A stretch of DNA of 64,000 bases from Plasmodium brasilianum (GCF_023973825.1 NC_090118.1:62001-126000); one strand, 5' to 3'; positions 13,607 to 28,144 are shown, counted from the first letter of the stretch. Numbers and translations are program-made. Notes: generated by a model not told the origin, from the sequence alone.

Positions 13607-14931
13607 TCATTCACTAAAAATACGTTTGAAGTTATTATCTAATGTATTTCTCCAAACATCTTCTGTCTTTTGTATAAATTTTTTCCAAGATTTCCTTTTA
13701 TGTTTTATAAAATAAACAAAGTCCAAGTAATCAATTTTTCCTTCTTTAATTAATTCATTAAAGTCATTATTATCAATAAAATTCTTTTTCAGTAATTCAT
13801 CTGATGTAAAATCAACAACTTTCTTCCACTCTTTTAAAATAAGTTCTTCTGGAATTTTATATTCTAATGCTAACAATTCACACCAATTCCATAAACTATT
13901 TGTCATATCATGATATTTTTTATTCTCAATAGTACTGACATCATTCCATATTGTGCTCATTTGGTTAACATCTACATTACCATTAATTTTCTTAAGCTTC
14001 CTATTTAATTCTTCTTCCGTCACTAAATTACTTGAATTCACATCCTTCTCAATGTTAAAAATAACGCTACCATTTTCAAATTTATTAATATCTTCATTTT
14101 CTGTTCTATCTACATTCCCATCACTTTCACTATCTTCATTATGTGAAATTATTGTAACGTAGTCTTCTTCAGAATCATCATCAGACTGACCTTCGTCATC
14201 GTCATAATAATCATCAGTTACTTCAATCATCTCTTCTTCATATTGATCTCCAGATTCATCTTCAGAATCATCTTCATATTCGTCTTCTTCTGCAACTTTA
14301 ACTTCATAAGGTTTATCAGTAGTATCAGATGAATCCTTTGAATCACCTAAAATTGTTTCTACTACCTCATATTTACAACAAGATACTATATTTTCTGAAC
14401 TGCTGGGTGACGTACAATCTGAAAAAAGAAGTGTTGAATCTTCATTACCAAACCTCATTCCTTGTTTAAATAGGGAACGAACCCCATTCCTATGCTTAAA
14501 AAAACTTTCAGACAAATTTCTTGCATACGTATTACTTAATTTAAGTTCTAAGTTTTTATTTTCTTTCCCCGTGTAAAAATGTATAACCTATAATACGTTA
14601 TTAAAAGTAAAATATTTAAAAAGTGTTTCTGCATAAACAAAATTTTAGCTTCAAACCAATTTGTAAAATTAAAAAAGTAAAGAGAACAATATATATGTGT
14701 TCAATCTATAACTACATTTGGGTATTATAATCTTACATGTACCAACAGATAAATAATAATATGCTGCAATAAAGTAAAAATTCTAGATAGAAAAAAATGG
14801 AATACGTCTCTTTCTTTGCTTGATTTCTTCTGTTCATCAGATGTGGGTGTGCCCCAATTATTAATATTAAATTTATTTCCACATAATTGCGTTCTTGTTA
14901 AAAAAAATGCTGTTCGGTTAAAAAATTTCAT
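13607..14931 (-). CDS. Plasmodium exported protein, PHIST/PRESAN domain, PEXEL positive
   Basis: Exon 1 is 14931..14737 (65 codons, ATG at 14931) and exon 2 is 14587..13607, phase 0. The donor is GTAAGA and the acceptor TATAG. The product is about 391 aa. Exon 1 ends with the hydrophobic entry segment (SRIFTLLQHIIIYLLVH). Exon 2 carries a textbook PEXEL, RNLSE, about 20 residues after the splice junction, the site cleaved by plasmepsin V in known exported proteins. A strongly acidic central region follows (EDEYEDDSEDESGDQYEEE and more). The last ~150 residues form the PHIST/PRESAN helical domain, with Trp in TIWNDV, SLWNWCELL, KEWKKVV, KSWKKF and DVWRNTL. Members of this family are exported into the red cell and often bind the membrane skeleton. 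The specific partner here is unknown. Confidence 0.9.
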
Positions 14932-16235
14932 GTTTAACTGTTATATTTTAAAAAATCACACAAATTAATAATTCTAATATAATTATACAACTCATTTATT
15001 TTTCCGTATAATATGTATATATATTGAACAGAAGTACTTATAAAAAAATATTTATTCTTCCAAAATAAAATAAAATAAAGTACAAAATATGTTCCAAATT
15101 AAATCATTATATATACTACAAACTAAAATATTGAAAAAACTAAATTATATGATTAAATTTATATATCTGAATATAATAAATATGAAACTTAATTTAGGAA
15201 TATATTCATTTCTTAATTTTTTAATATATTTATTTTTTTTAATTTTTATACTACTCCTCCATTAAAGAGTAAAAAAAAATTATTTAATACCAAAAAATAT
15301 ATATATATAAATATAGGTAATAACATTAATATAAAATAGAAATGTTGTTTGTTAGTCGTAATTATATTCATTTATTTTACTTTATTTCTTTTATTATTAT
15401 TATTATTATTATTATTTTGTTATTATTTTTCTTTTCTCTTAATTTTCAGAACTATTTTTAAAGGTGAATTACGTTGTTAAAATAAATTGTTCTTATTATA
15501 TGTTAAATTTTTTACAGTTAAAAAATTTAATTCTAATTATTTTAATTGATTCTTTCCTCGCTGATTCGTGCTTGTTGCATTTTTATTATTACTTAAATAA
15601 TATATTTAAAAAATTATAATTAATACAGAATATAATATAATTCGTAATAAAATAATTCTATAAAGATGTTTACTATTTAAAGTACATGAAATAAAGAAAA
15701 TTGTAAACTTTCAATAATTTTTATTCTAATTATTTTTTTTTTTTTAATAACATTTGATTTTAATCTGTTTATTATATATAATAAGAGTTTATACTAGTAT
15801 ATTTTTATAATTTTTTTTTTTTTTTAATATACACAATTTTATTAAAAATAAAATAGTATGTGTTCCGTTTATATATGTAATAATATTATATTATTTTAGT
15901 TTGTTCTTTATTTTCATGTTGTTCCGTTTTAATTTAAACGTTTATATCTTTAATTTATTATTTATTTATATTTCTACCTTTATTAAATGTAAATACTTAA
16001 AGGGAAATATTTAAGGTGTGATTTATGAGATTTTTTTTTTTTTTTTACATGTCTCTAATTATAATAAATGCTTTTTGTATTAAGAGAAATTAAGGATCTT
16101 TAAATATTAATTTAATAATAATGCGTTTTATAAAAAAAATTTATGGAATATATTCTGTTGTTCATTAATGGATAATAAATTTTCTTATTAAATGCTTTAT
16201 AAGGAAATATTTTAAATACATATATTTTATTAAAG

Positions 16236-16303
<68 letters not shown>

Positions 16304-17924
16304 GAATGAATTACTTAAAATTAAAAAAACAACACAAAATGAATGTACAAAGAACTGAAATTGTATTAATAAAACATTAATTCAGAAAGTATTGTTCTAA
16401 TAAGAGTAACTTTAATCCACAATAATTATTGCATTTATAATATGTAATAATTTATTTTAATAGATTTTGATCTCGTAATTTTTTTTGTATTTATCATATC
16501 GCTTGCTATATATATAATGAACATGTAATGCAACAATTTGGGCAACTATAGGTGTAAAAGAATGAATTATAAGCTTTATTTTGTTTTATTTTATCATGGT
16601 TCTTCTCCTATAATATCTGTTAATTAATTTATGTATATTTAATGAGATAAATGATTCATTTTGGTAAAAAAATTTACTATTAAAAACATTTATAACCACA
16701 CATTCAGAATTATTGAGAAATACCTATTTTACCATTGTAGGAATATGTATTTTATAGAAAAATTTAAAATGATTTAGTAATCTAGTTGAACACAAAAACA
16801 AAAATTTTTTAAATTTACATATTATTAAAATATGTGAAATTTAAAGCCTACAAAAAATCAGTCATACAAAAAAGATAAAATAAAAATCATTAAAATTAAT
16901 CATACACTGTTTTATAAAAATGCTTTATCTGTTTACGATAAATATACTTTGATTTATTTTTTAACTATGGAAGAATGAATATATAAAAACAAACTAATTT
17001 CTACTATTCGTAAAAGGGATTAAAATTAAATATTTGTTTTCTCATTTTTAACATATTTGTAATTATAAATGATAACTTAGTCATAATTTTTTAAAATATA
17101 TTATTTAAATTATTAAAGCTAATATAATACAGGCAAATTTTTATATTTGGAGTAAAGGTATATTATTTGTATAATATAATAAAACAGTAGTAATAAAAAA
17201 TAACTGTTTTTATTCTGCTTTAACACATTTACAACCATGTAATAAACATATATATTACAAAATGGTTATGTTTTAGATTCCTTCAAAGTGTGTTAATTTT
17301 ATTTTCTTTAAAAAAAATTTATTATATTAAAAAAAAAGAAGCATTGTACTGTAGAAATATATACATAATGTATATAATGCACATATGTAAACATCTAATT
17401 TCAGTGGTCAACACCCTAGTAGAATAATTTTTTGTTGTAAAAAAAAAAGCATTATATCTGTGTATATTTCACCATGATAATAATTAGTAACCCTTAGGAA
17501 ACAAATTCTATAAAATAGCCATATTTATTTGTTGTTAATACATTTTTTCTTTTTATTTAGTTTTATTTAAAAATGATCAACACAGAAGGAAATTATTCTT
17601 TTCCATATTACAAAATTTAACATGTTATAATTTTACAAAAAAAAAAAAAAAAAAAAAAATATATATATAATTATATTTATCAAAACTGTAAATTATGTTA
17701 TAATAAAAATTAAAAATTAGTTTTTTCTTTAAAAGAGTGAAGTGTGATTTATAAAAAAACAGCAAATAGATAAATTCTATAATATACTATATAAATATAT
17801 TAGAAAAAAAATTCCTTTTCATAAGATAAAAATATGTTTCATTAGTACAAAAACATACAATAAATTATTTACACATAAATGTGTTAATTTACGTAATTGA
17901 AAAAGAAAGAATTTACAATACACA
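14932..17924. other. AT-rich intergenic spacer
   Basis: About 3 kb between divergently transcribed genes (PHIST on minus, tryptophan-rich antigen on plus), so both promoters should lie here. It contains a (TTA)n tract near 15391-15416, a large (TA)n block at 16238-16301 interrupted once, and a poly-A run at about 17637-17660. I see no gene in it. Confidence 0.6.
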
Positions 17925-18855
17925 ATGATTCTAAGATCTTATATCACAATAACTTTTTCTACTGTAATTGTTCTGTGGTAATTTAAAAATAAAAAAAATC
18001 GAAACATACTATTTAAAGGCCTTTATTATTTATGTTTTACCTAATATACTTTTAAGATTTTGTTAATATATGTAAAATGAACATTTTTTAAAAACTTAAA
18101 AAAAACAATTTTTTTAATTTTTCAACAGCTTGTGTATTAAGCAATATAATACAACCGAAATCTTACCACAACTTGTAAGCGAATTTCCTCATTTAAAAAC
18201 TAGAGATTATCCTAATGAGAATTTGAACCAAAATTTTATGAATACTTTAAAAGAAAAATAGGAAGGGAATAGAAAAGAAAAAGAGGAAGTAAAAGGTAAA
18301 CAAAAATGGGAACAAACATGGAAAGAAAAAATGCAAAAAAATAAGGAAATAAAAAGGGAGAAACGAAAGGTAAAATGGTGGGATGAGAAAAAAGAAGAAG
18401 AGAAGGAAGAAAAAATGGAATATTCTAAACCCCTGAATTCTTCAAATTTCGAGAAAAAAATTGAAGATGAATGGAATGAGTTAGAAAATGAAGAAATTGA
18501 AGCATGGACAAATATAATAAACACGTGTTGGAAAACTTTAACACACAAATTAAAACATGATGCCTACAGAAATAGTAAAATTGGGAGATGGAATAATATG
18601 TTCAAAGCATTTTCTAAAATGCGTGAAATTAAAAATAAATTAGACAAAAGGCGTTTACAAAAATTCAGAGAACATATACAAAATATAAGCTCTCGTGGAG
18701 CAGATGATGAATCTTGGAATAATTTAAATGAGATGTGGGAAATCATAAAATATCTCAAGGTACAAAATGATATGAATTGGGAAAGTAATTTAATGAAATC
18801 GTGGAAACAGTGGTTTCAGAGAGAAATTCCTGAAATAAAAAATAAAATATTGTAG
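17925..18855 (+). pseudogene. tryptophan-rich antigen with one in-frame stop
   Basis: Exon 1 (17925..17977) encodes a short signal peptide (MILRSYITITFSTVIVLC). It splices in phase 2 to exon 2 at 18129 (donor GTAATT, acceptor CAACAG). Exon 2 reads in one frame to 18855 except for a TAG at 18259-18261, 43 codons after the split codon. The same frame continues past the stop with no other lesion: charged Lys/Glu-rich sequence, then the C-terminal tryptophan-rich helical domain (EDEWNELENEEIEAW, NTCWKTL, GRWNNMF, ESWNNLNEMW, KSWKQWF). If read through it would give about 259 aa. The domain resembles the Plasmodium tryptophan/threonine-rich antigen family, which includes merozoite and red-cell-binding proteins. 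A single stop with an otherwise intact frame suggests a recent pseudogene, a sequencing error or an unmodelled intron. The latest downstream ATG (18331) lacks a signal peptide. Confidence 0.75.
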
Positions 18856-21800
18856 AGGATGCTATTTAACATGAATTAATAATGGTTGAATGAATAAAAC
18901 AAAAGCATCAAACAAAATGAAAATCTGAAATTTTTATTATATACATATATATATATGTATATATACGTATTTGTACATATAATATATTTATGACGTAAAT
19001 ATATAATACTTAATATATATCATGTGCTGTATACATGAAAGTACTAGAAATAAAATATGTCCCCATAAGATAGATTAAATTGATACTGAATTATTCATAT
19101 ATGAAGTAACTATATTTGTATTTTTCCCATTTGAAGTTTATTTAGGATATGTAATAAAAAAGAAAAAGTGGATAAAAAAATACACCATAAAATACAAAAA
19201 ATTTGTTTTAATATGCTCCAACAAATACATTACTCTTAAAGTTTAGTCATTAATATGAAAAATGCTATTTTGTTGATACTCATGCACACTATAATTTAGT
19301 GATCTATTATTTATATATATATATAAGTATTGGTGTATATATCTAATTAATTTTTGCACATAGTATTATTAGGTATAAATATATCATTAAACGTGTATGA
19401 ACAACAATATATATTTATATATTTGTATATACCGAGGTCTATAATTAAATAGAAAAGTATATTTAAATATTGGAAAGTAAACGTCTTAAACATTTTCATA
19501 CTTTTTAAGTCTTTTTTTAGTACCACCAAATTTATAACTAATAGAAGATGTCTATTCTGTTGAATATAAACATTGTTTTAGTTTTTTTTTTTTTTTTTTT
19601 TTTTTAAATCATTTTTCCCATTTAAACCTAACATTTTTTATTACATGAAAAATAATGGAATATGTAATAATGTATAGATGTTACCAAACTTTTATCTCAT
19701 TTTGCACTTTTTTTTTTCTTCTCTTTTTTAAACACATAAACCAACATTTTTGTATCAACATATTCCTTAACTTCCTTCTAGCATATTTAGGGAATCAAAT
19801 TAATATAAAATGTAAAAATAACATTTTAATTTTATTAGTAATATTTTTAATATTTGTACTAATTTTGTATACTGAAATGTAATATAGCTAATAAAATATG
19901 TCTCAAATTTTTTTTTTTTTTTCTTACAGAATTAATTAATAACTATGAACATTTGCTAAAACATTTTATTTTAAATAAAATTTTTTGAATATATAGCGTT
20001 CCTTCAAGGGATGTATCTAAAATATCTTTTAATAACTTCGTTCAATTAAAGTTCATATCTTTCCAATTCAAGCATATAATATATAATATACATTTTACGA
20101 TTACTTGTATTCGTAGTTTGTTTTTATCCACATATAAGAAAAATACCTTCTATAAGTTAACGCATCGCAAATACCGTTGCGTATAAATATAATTAATTCA
20201 TCCTTAAAGGGAATTATATATTTTTTTCGTTTTTATAGTAATAGTTATATGCTTATATATACACATATCAAATTACGCGCTGTCTTGTTTTTTCCTAAAA
20301 ACTCTAACCTGCGTAATTCTTTATAATTCCCTCATAAATATTTCTGGAGTATTAACTTGTTACAAGTGCTAAAATATAAATTATAATAATTCTGAGAAAT
20401 AATAAAGACAGAAAAATCGCCTTTAATAAGCTTTATATGAAATACAATACATCCCAGCAATTATATAAATAAAATGCGTATTGTTATCTTTAAGATTTTT
20501 AAAATTAATCTTAATCTTAATATATTTTTTTTTTTTTAATGTACATAATTAAAAAAAAATTCTTTTTCAATATATTTATCTATACATATAGGTAAATATA
20601 TATATCGATTCATTTTTCTTTGTGAATGAAGAAAAATTTCTTAAAAAGAAGTGCGGAAGAATTCATTAGTTATTTACAATAACAATAATTTACAAAAACA
20701 ATAACATTGAATGTTAATCAATACACAATATTATAAATAAGTTAGCTTATTTTTACCTATAACCACCTTTTAAAATATATTTGTAACGATGTTAAAATAC
20801 TAATTCTTATAAAAAGGTGTAATTGTTAGAAAGAAAAATGAGCAAAATTATATTCTTTTTTCAAAAAAATATAAAAAAATTTTAACAAGAAAAAAAGTAT
20901 AAAATAATTAAATATATTTTGTAGTTTTTTTATGCGCTATCAAAAAATTACTATATTATATTATTAATTTTATATTCATGAGTTCCCAAATTATTTTTAG
21001 TTATTTTGCGTGTGTTTCGTTCTATTTTTATTAAAATTTTTTAATATTATAACTAAAAAAAAAAATTATACTCCAATTACAGAAAAAAAGAAAAATTAAG
21101 GCAAGCCAGTAATAGGGGGGTAAAACAATAATTAAACCTAATAATAAATTATTTGCAACGCTATTTTATAAAAAAAACTGTACATTTTTTTTTTTTATTT
21201 ATAAAGTTATACATCTAAATTTGTTACTAATGTTACTATTTTTGCCTGTGTTATATATAGATATATATATATATATATATATATAATATAATGTTATGTA
21301 TATATTATATTCATAAATAGTAAAATATAATTATATACTAGAATATCAGATAAAAAAGGAATATATTTATACAAAATATATTTAAAGGTAAGAGATAAAA
21401 GAACTGTGAATATGTTACAACTATAAAAATTAAAGTTTATCCATATTTTGTTTCTTTATTTTCTTTTATTTTGTTTTTATTTATATGTTTTTTTTATCTT
21501 TTTTTCTGAAGTTTAGTTGTAATTTATATATGTTCTATTTAAATTTATATTAGAAACTTTAATATTTAACTATATACCAAATACTAAAATTTTTAATATA
21601 TATAATTTTATATGGAAGAAAGTTATAACTATGAACCCAAGGTTAAATAAATAAAAATGAAAGCACTCCGGTAAATTAGAAGCATATATTTAAAGTTTTG
21701 TAAAGAACTGTTTTCATAAGTATATTAATATAATAAAATAAATAGTTCATTCATCCATAAAAGTATGAATGAATTATTACAACACACCTAAACAAAAGGT

Positions 21801-22475
21801 TCTATTGTATTAATTGTTTTAAATAAGTCATAAATAATCGTAATTTTTGTGAACTAATTTTCTGAACAATTTTATTTTTTATTTGTAAAATTAAGTTTGT
21901 AAATGAGAAAGTAAACATAGAGAAATTAAAATTTGATATAGCACTTTGATAGGAGCTTCGAAATATTCATAAAAATAAAAGTTACCCTATAAATAAAATT
22001 TATTTTTTAATAAATTTGTTAAAATATTTATCCTTTTATTTTATTATGATTTATTAGTTAAAAAATAAAATTGAATGAAAATAAAACATGTTATTAGGTT
22101 TTATATAATTAGTGTGCACATTATTCTTTTGAGAAGATGTTTAAGTACTTATAGTTATTTGTATTAAATTTTGTTTTGTGTGTGTTTTTTTAATTTTATT
22201 ATATTTTTTATTTTTTTTTTGTGTTATTCTATAATAGTCAAACTTAAATATCCCTTTTTCTTGCAACACAGAAGGAAATGTAAAAATATGGAATGTGTAT
22301 AAACATACTTCAGTAATAACAAAAATTTTATGAAAATATCCAGAATATAATTTATATTAATTAGAAGAGAATTGAGCGAAAAACTGAGTGGAAAATTTAA
22401 AGAAAAATAGGCAACATAACTGGCAACAGAAAGGCGTATTGTTAGAATTATATATATTGAGAAATTTATGAAAAT
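18856..22475. other. AT-rich intergenic spacer
   Basis: About 3.6 kb separating the two tryptophan-rich antigen genes. It contains TA-rich tracts at 18939-18970 and about 21258-21286 and a T run near 19580-19605. Open frames near 19347 (minus) and 19655 (plus) are hydrophobic by composition and have no partner exon. I see no supported gene. Confidence 0.55.
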
Positions 22476-23996
22476 ATGGAACAGTCTAATAATTTATCAA
22501 GTTGTTTGGTAGAAAAGGTTTTCTCTGCATGTTCATCAGATATAAATAAATATTCTTCACTAATAGATTTCAATTCTAAACATACATATGTATACGCAAC
22601 CTTTCTTATTTCTTTATTCTTTGTCTTTTTAAGGTTTATTTTTATAGTAAGATAATAAAATTCCTATATCCAAATTATTATGTCATTCGAATGATTTTAT
22701 TGAATTTTATTTTATTATTATTTCTTTTTAATTAATTCTATATAAGAGCTAAAGTTATAATTTTTTTAATATAATATAAAATTTATTTTTTTATAAATTT
22801 CCCGTAAATTTTACAAACATTTTTTTTTTTTTTTTTTAAACCTTTAGGCTACATTTCAAAAATTTAACATAAATACACTATTCTCAGCTAAAAATGCAAT
22901 AAAGTGGAAAGAACATGAAGTAAAAGTACAAGAAATAAAGGAACAAGAAAAAGAGGAGGGGGAGGAGGAAGAGGATATATATTATGATGTAAGCGAAGGT
23001 GAAGAGGACAACAAAGAAGAACTAACAAAAGAAAAGGAACAAAAATTAGAAGGAAATAGAGAGAATGTAAAAATCCAAATAGAAGAAGAAAACAGAAAAG
23101 AAGTAGAACAAGAGTTACCAGAAGATGAAGAAGAATTAGAAAAATGGAAAAGTAATGAATGGATTAACTTTATGAATGGAATTGAAAATGAATGGCAGCT
23201 TTTAAATGTGCAGATAGAAGATGAAAAACTTAAATGGCTTGAAGAGAAAGACAAAGAATTGGAACAATGGATGAAAATGATGGAAGATAATTGGATGAAT
23301 GCTGATACTTTAAATGATCTATATAAATGTATATGTTTTAAACAAAAATTAAAAGACAAAAATGAGATGAAAGAATCTTTAAGAAAAGAAATAAAAGATA
23401 CCATTTATGCCCAATGGAAACACTGGTTACGTGAAAAAGAAACGTATATGAACTCATTGGTAGTAAAACAATGGATTCATTGGAAAAATAGCAAAATACT
23501 TCAGTGGTTAATGTCTGACTGGAAACGTCAAGAAGATGAATATTGGATTAATTGGGAAAAGACACATTATATGAAGTGGATTCATTTTTGGAAGAAGCAA
23601 AAATGGGAAATATGGAAAGAAAGAGTTACTAGGGAGAAACGAGAATGGAGTAATTGGGTACAAATGAAAGAAGATCTAAACATATATAATAAATGGAAAA
23701 GATGGTGTGTGTGGATAAGAAAAAAAAGAAATGTAGTAAATGAATGGATAGATATACTGATAGATAAATGCTTTAGTCAGAATAACTTGGATACATGGCT
23801 TGAACAGAATCAAATTGAATATGAACAAATAGAAAAATTGGACAAGGATAAAGTATGTGAAGAAAGAAATTTAGAAAAAAAATTTAAAAAAAAGAAAAAG
23901 ATTTTATCTTTTATCCGACGAGATTACCACAGGGAACGACAGCCCATAAATGAAGAGGAAGGAGAAGAAGAAAAACTTAATAATTTGGAAAACTGA
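22476..23996 (+). CDS. tryptophan-rich antigen
   Basis: Exon 1 is 22476..22646 (57 codons) and exon 2 is 22848..23996, phase 0. The donor is GTAAGA and the acceptor CTTTAG after a poly-T tract. The product is about 439 aa. Exon 1 ends with a recessed hydrophobic segment (YVYATFLISLFFVFLRFIFI). Exon 2 opens with a Glu/Lys-rich acidic stretch (about residues 80-160). It continues with a long helical domain in which Trp recurs every 10-20 residues, often as WKHW, WIHW or KWIHFW, typical of the Plasmodium tryptophan-rich antigen family. The tail is basic (KKFKKKKKILSF) then acidic. Family members include merozoite-surface and red-cell-binding proteins; the ligand here is unknown. It lies 3.6 kb downstream of the broken paralogue in the same orientation, suggesting tandem duplication. 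Confidence 0.88.
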
Positions 23997-26449
23997 CTGT
24001 AAAATGTAAGTAATAATTTTAAACAAATGCTACTCTTATATTCTATATTATACTTTTTATTTATGTCACTAACCCCTCTGAATGAAAATACATGCTTATA
24101 AAATATAAAAAAAAAAAAAAAAGAGGAATACCTGGAAAACAAAAAATGCTACCGACTAAAAATTTGCAAGACTATGAATAAATAGAAAAAAATTAACGTT
24201 AAAAAAATTGTGTACAGTTTAAAAAAAAAATTGTACGATTTCTTTTTTTAAATAAATATATATATTTATTTATTTGTTTATTAACATGCCATTTAAATTT
24301 TAATTTTTAAGTACACCTTTATTTTTTTTTAGTTTAATTATTAGTTTTTGATTATAAGGTTTAAGAGTAATAACAAAATTGACACTATATTTTGCCTTTG
24401 TGGGTAGTTTGGTGAACGTGTATGTATTTATATATACATATATATGTGTTATGTATATAATTTGACCATTTTTTATATTAGTAATTATGAGAATTACCTT
24501 ATTATCAAGTACTAAATAGCATTGCCGTAGTTCTCTATATGTGCTTCATTTAAGAAAAATGAAGCTGTTGGGGATATATTTGTTTTTATTTACATTTGTA
24601 ACAATGATTTAACATCTTTTATGTTATGACATTAATTATTTTTTGAATACTAATTAAAAATAAAATGTTTAATGAACACTTCTTATTCGTTTATAATACA
24701 ATAACATATATACTTTCAATAATTTTATTATTCCCTGCCATTTAGTGTTTTTTTATTTCTAATTTTAAATCCTTTTTTTTTTCTTTTTTTTTTTACGTTG
24801 AAGTATAAAGTAGTAATAAACTTACCATACTTTGTTTTTTTTTTAATGAGACAATAAAACTTCTTCTAGAATTATAATAATAACGTTTCATATAAAAGAC
24901 AGTATAACTACGATAATCTGTTTTATTTCAATATTATTCTTCATTTAGATAAAGTGAAACGGCTTCATCTTAATTTTATATTTATAGAATACTTCTCAAC
25001 CATTATCTAAAGTACACTAATTATTAGGAAAAACGTTTGTTTTATATATATAGTCCTTTTTTCTTCTAAAGTTTTATAAAACAACATTAATTTGTTACGC
25101 TACTTTGGTTTCATCAAGTTCATTTTGTTATAATATCTATTTTTTTCGCATTAAAATTTTGAATTTCATATAGTATGAGGAATATTAATGCTATTTTTTT
25201 TTTTTTTTTTTTTTTTTTTGTTTTATGTTACTTAATTTTTGCTTCACACTCTTTTGTCGTCATTATATTTAGTAATTATTTTAGTTTAATTATATTTTCG
25301 TCTTAACAACATCCATTTATTAACCAATTTTAACCTTTGATAATAATTTTTTTTTTCTTCTTCATTTAATTACTGTGCATAATTATATCTTATTATTATG
25401 TCATAACACGTAAGTACTAAGTGTATCTTTATGTACAAATAAAAAAAAATGTTATGCTTTCCTTATAAAATAATTGGCTGAAACTTAGTTATTTTTTATA
25501 ATTATATATCAATATAATATATATCAGAGTAGTATATGTCTACAAGGGGGATATGCACAAATGAATGTTTTTACCTACCATTGAAAATTTGAACTTCATT
25601 TAAAATGCTACGTTAAATCGCTGTTTTTTTATTTTTTCTTATATGTAAATGAAGCATTTAAACAATATGAACAGAAGTGTTGTATGAGTTAATAAAAGAA
25701 AAGTATATGAAAAAAAAAAATAAATTTTACCCACTATTCGATAACATTATGAATAAGTTGCAGTTTTCAAGTTATTCTATTTTATTTTTTAACACATAAA
25801 GCATATTTCAAAGATATATATTAATATCAGCTATTATATACTCATAATTTCATTTTTTACTATTATAAATAATAAAAATATAGTTACACGTATCATAACA
25901 TTTTGTTATTTTCTTTATTTACTTTTGATTAAAAAAAAAAAAGTTTACTACATTCATAGTTTGTCATAATGTAAATGCATAATCATTAATTAAGAAGAGT
26001 GTTCTTTAATTCCTATTCTAAACAGAAATTATACTTAACAAAATAACGACTATAAAAAAAAAAAAAAATTTAGTAATACATAAATATAGCAAAATACAAT
26101 ATAGCTGTACATGTAGGTGTAAAAATTCTAACAGTGGAAAGAAAAAAAACAAAAGACTGAAATTTATTTGCTACTAAAATGTAAATCAAAAATATTATAG
26201 ATATATATATATTTATACACATACATGTACGTACATTAAAATAAATAAAAAAAAAAGAGTATGCGCTGTTTTTTTCATCATAATTATATATTCAAGTATA
26301 TAAAAAAAATAAGTATCATGCCCAAATGAACATTCATAAAAAGCGTTAAGTTTGCTAATATATTAATGAAGAGTTTTCATATCAATGATATCATAGTATA
26401 CTTTCTACTGGATATGCGAAAAGTAAAAAATGAAGCATTTAATGTAATA
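23997..26449. other. AT-rich intergenic spacer
   Basis: About 2.5 kb with no supported gene. It contains a T run at about 25195-25219 and scattered short TA tracts. Confidence 0.55.
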
Positions 26450-27034
26450 TTAACTAATATTAGCTAATATTAGCTTTATGTTTGTTTCTAATGATTTCTT
26501 CAAGTAATTCCATTTGATATTAAACTCATTTGAAATTTTTGTTAATGAATTATTATTTCCTGCATTTTCCTTATTACCCTTACTATCAATATTATCATCT
26601 GTAGCTTTGTATGAAAAAATAAATTATTACAGTTAAAAATAAATAATTAAATAATAAAAAAAAAATTCCTGGAATATAATATTCCATTATATGTATATAT
26701 ATGAAACAGATCAATAAGAACAGGTTGCTATTTATTCCTATAAATGGAACGTAATTATATAACGAATGGAACATTATTCATATAGATATTCTTAGTATTT
26801 TATAACGTTATAGGTGTACCAGTGTAAATGTTCCATAAAACATAGTAATATATATATAATATGTATATTTATACATATATATATATATAAATTGATTGCT
26901 TTTTTTTTTTTTTATAGCATTATTTATTTTCTTCTTTTGTATTTCCATAACATCATTAGAAAGCCTAGTTACTTTATAGTTGAAAATAAGAAATAAGAAT
27001 ATGAACAATTTAATAATAATGTATATTTTCTTCA
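26450..27034 (-). pseudogene. possible remnant of a small multi-exon secreted/exported gene
   Basis: Two gene-like frames lie on the minus strand. The upstream one (about 27035-26808) begins after an ACAG acceptor-like site with a signal-like segment (KKIYIIIKLFIFLFLIF) and continues NYKVTRLSNDVMEIQKKK. The downstream one (about 26602-26450) follows CTACAG and reads TDDNIDSKGNKENAGN, then LTKISNEFNIKWNYLKKSL, ending at TAA 26452-26450; its codon use looks coding. I could not join the two in phase with a good donor, and the upstream frame has no ATG. It may be a broken gene or part of a gene with an unseen first exon. The family is not recognised. Confidence 0.28.
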
Positions 27035-27035
27035 C

Positions 27036-27248
27036 TGTATATAAAGTTTACAAAAATAAGTCATATATATAATGATAAATTTGAATAGTGTAACAATATA
27101 TAGCATTTTGTTGTAACATTTAATACTGATTAATTTCATTTAAAAAAAAATTGTGTCTTTTTAATTTTATTTCTTTATCAATTAATAACAATTATTAATA
27201 TCAACATCCTCTTTATATTTTTATTTCAAAAAAAAACAAAATAAAATA

Positions 27249-27287
<39 letters not shown>

Positions 27288-28144
27288 TTATTTATTTAAA
27301 ATTGGCATCCTATTTTGATTCAATAATATTAATTTAAAAATATTCTCCATTTTCGCTTCAATAGTAATATAAATTACTTAAATTCTGAACACTACAAATT
27401 TCTAAACTTTATAAACTCCAATTGTTCTACAATACATAAAAACTTTTTCTCAATTGTTTTTCATATTTTACGTTTTTATAAATATATTTTACATGATACA
27501 AATTATTAATTTATGCGCATAAACATTTTAGAACATATTGTGTATAAAAGAAAAATTCACAAAACTATAAACATAATTGTCTAAACATACCATCACTGGC
27601 TGATGCTATGAACATTTAAGTACAACCTTTCTAACAGTTAAACAATTATTTTGTAACAGAGTACATTCACATATTAGTTCAATTTCTTTTAGTAAAGAAA
27701 AAAAAAAAAAAAAAATTCTTTACACAAAAATAATATTAAAAAAAGGAAAAAAAAAAAAAAAAAAAAAAATTATGGCTTATTATTTTAAAAGTAAAACTCA
27801 TTATAATATAAGTTAATAGTATTCTTCAATATAAATGAAAATATATGTTCATATATATATGTATATGTAAATGTATACATACACATATGCATTATGTATA
27901 TAAAAATACATACTCAGTAAAATTAATAAAACTTATATTATTAAATAAAAGGAGTATCAATTCGTTATATTTTTAAAATCTAAATTATAAATATTTCAAT
28001 AATAGACATATTGTCCATTATAAAAAATCAAAATAATTGTTAAAAATATACGCTTATTAACTCTTTTTATCAATTCCTTTTTTCTCTTCTTCACATATTT
28101 TTGGATGATCGATTAATTAGGAGAAAAATATAACAAGTATACTA
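27036..28144. other. AT-rich spacer with microsatellites
   Basis: About 1.1 kb with no gene. It has a (TA)n tract at 27250-27282 followed by TTTA units, and poly-A runs near 27699-27715 and 27747-27769. Confidence 0.55.
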
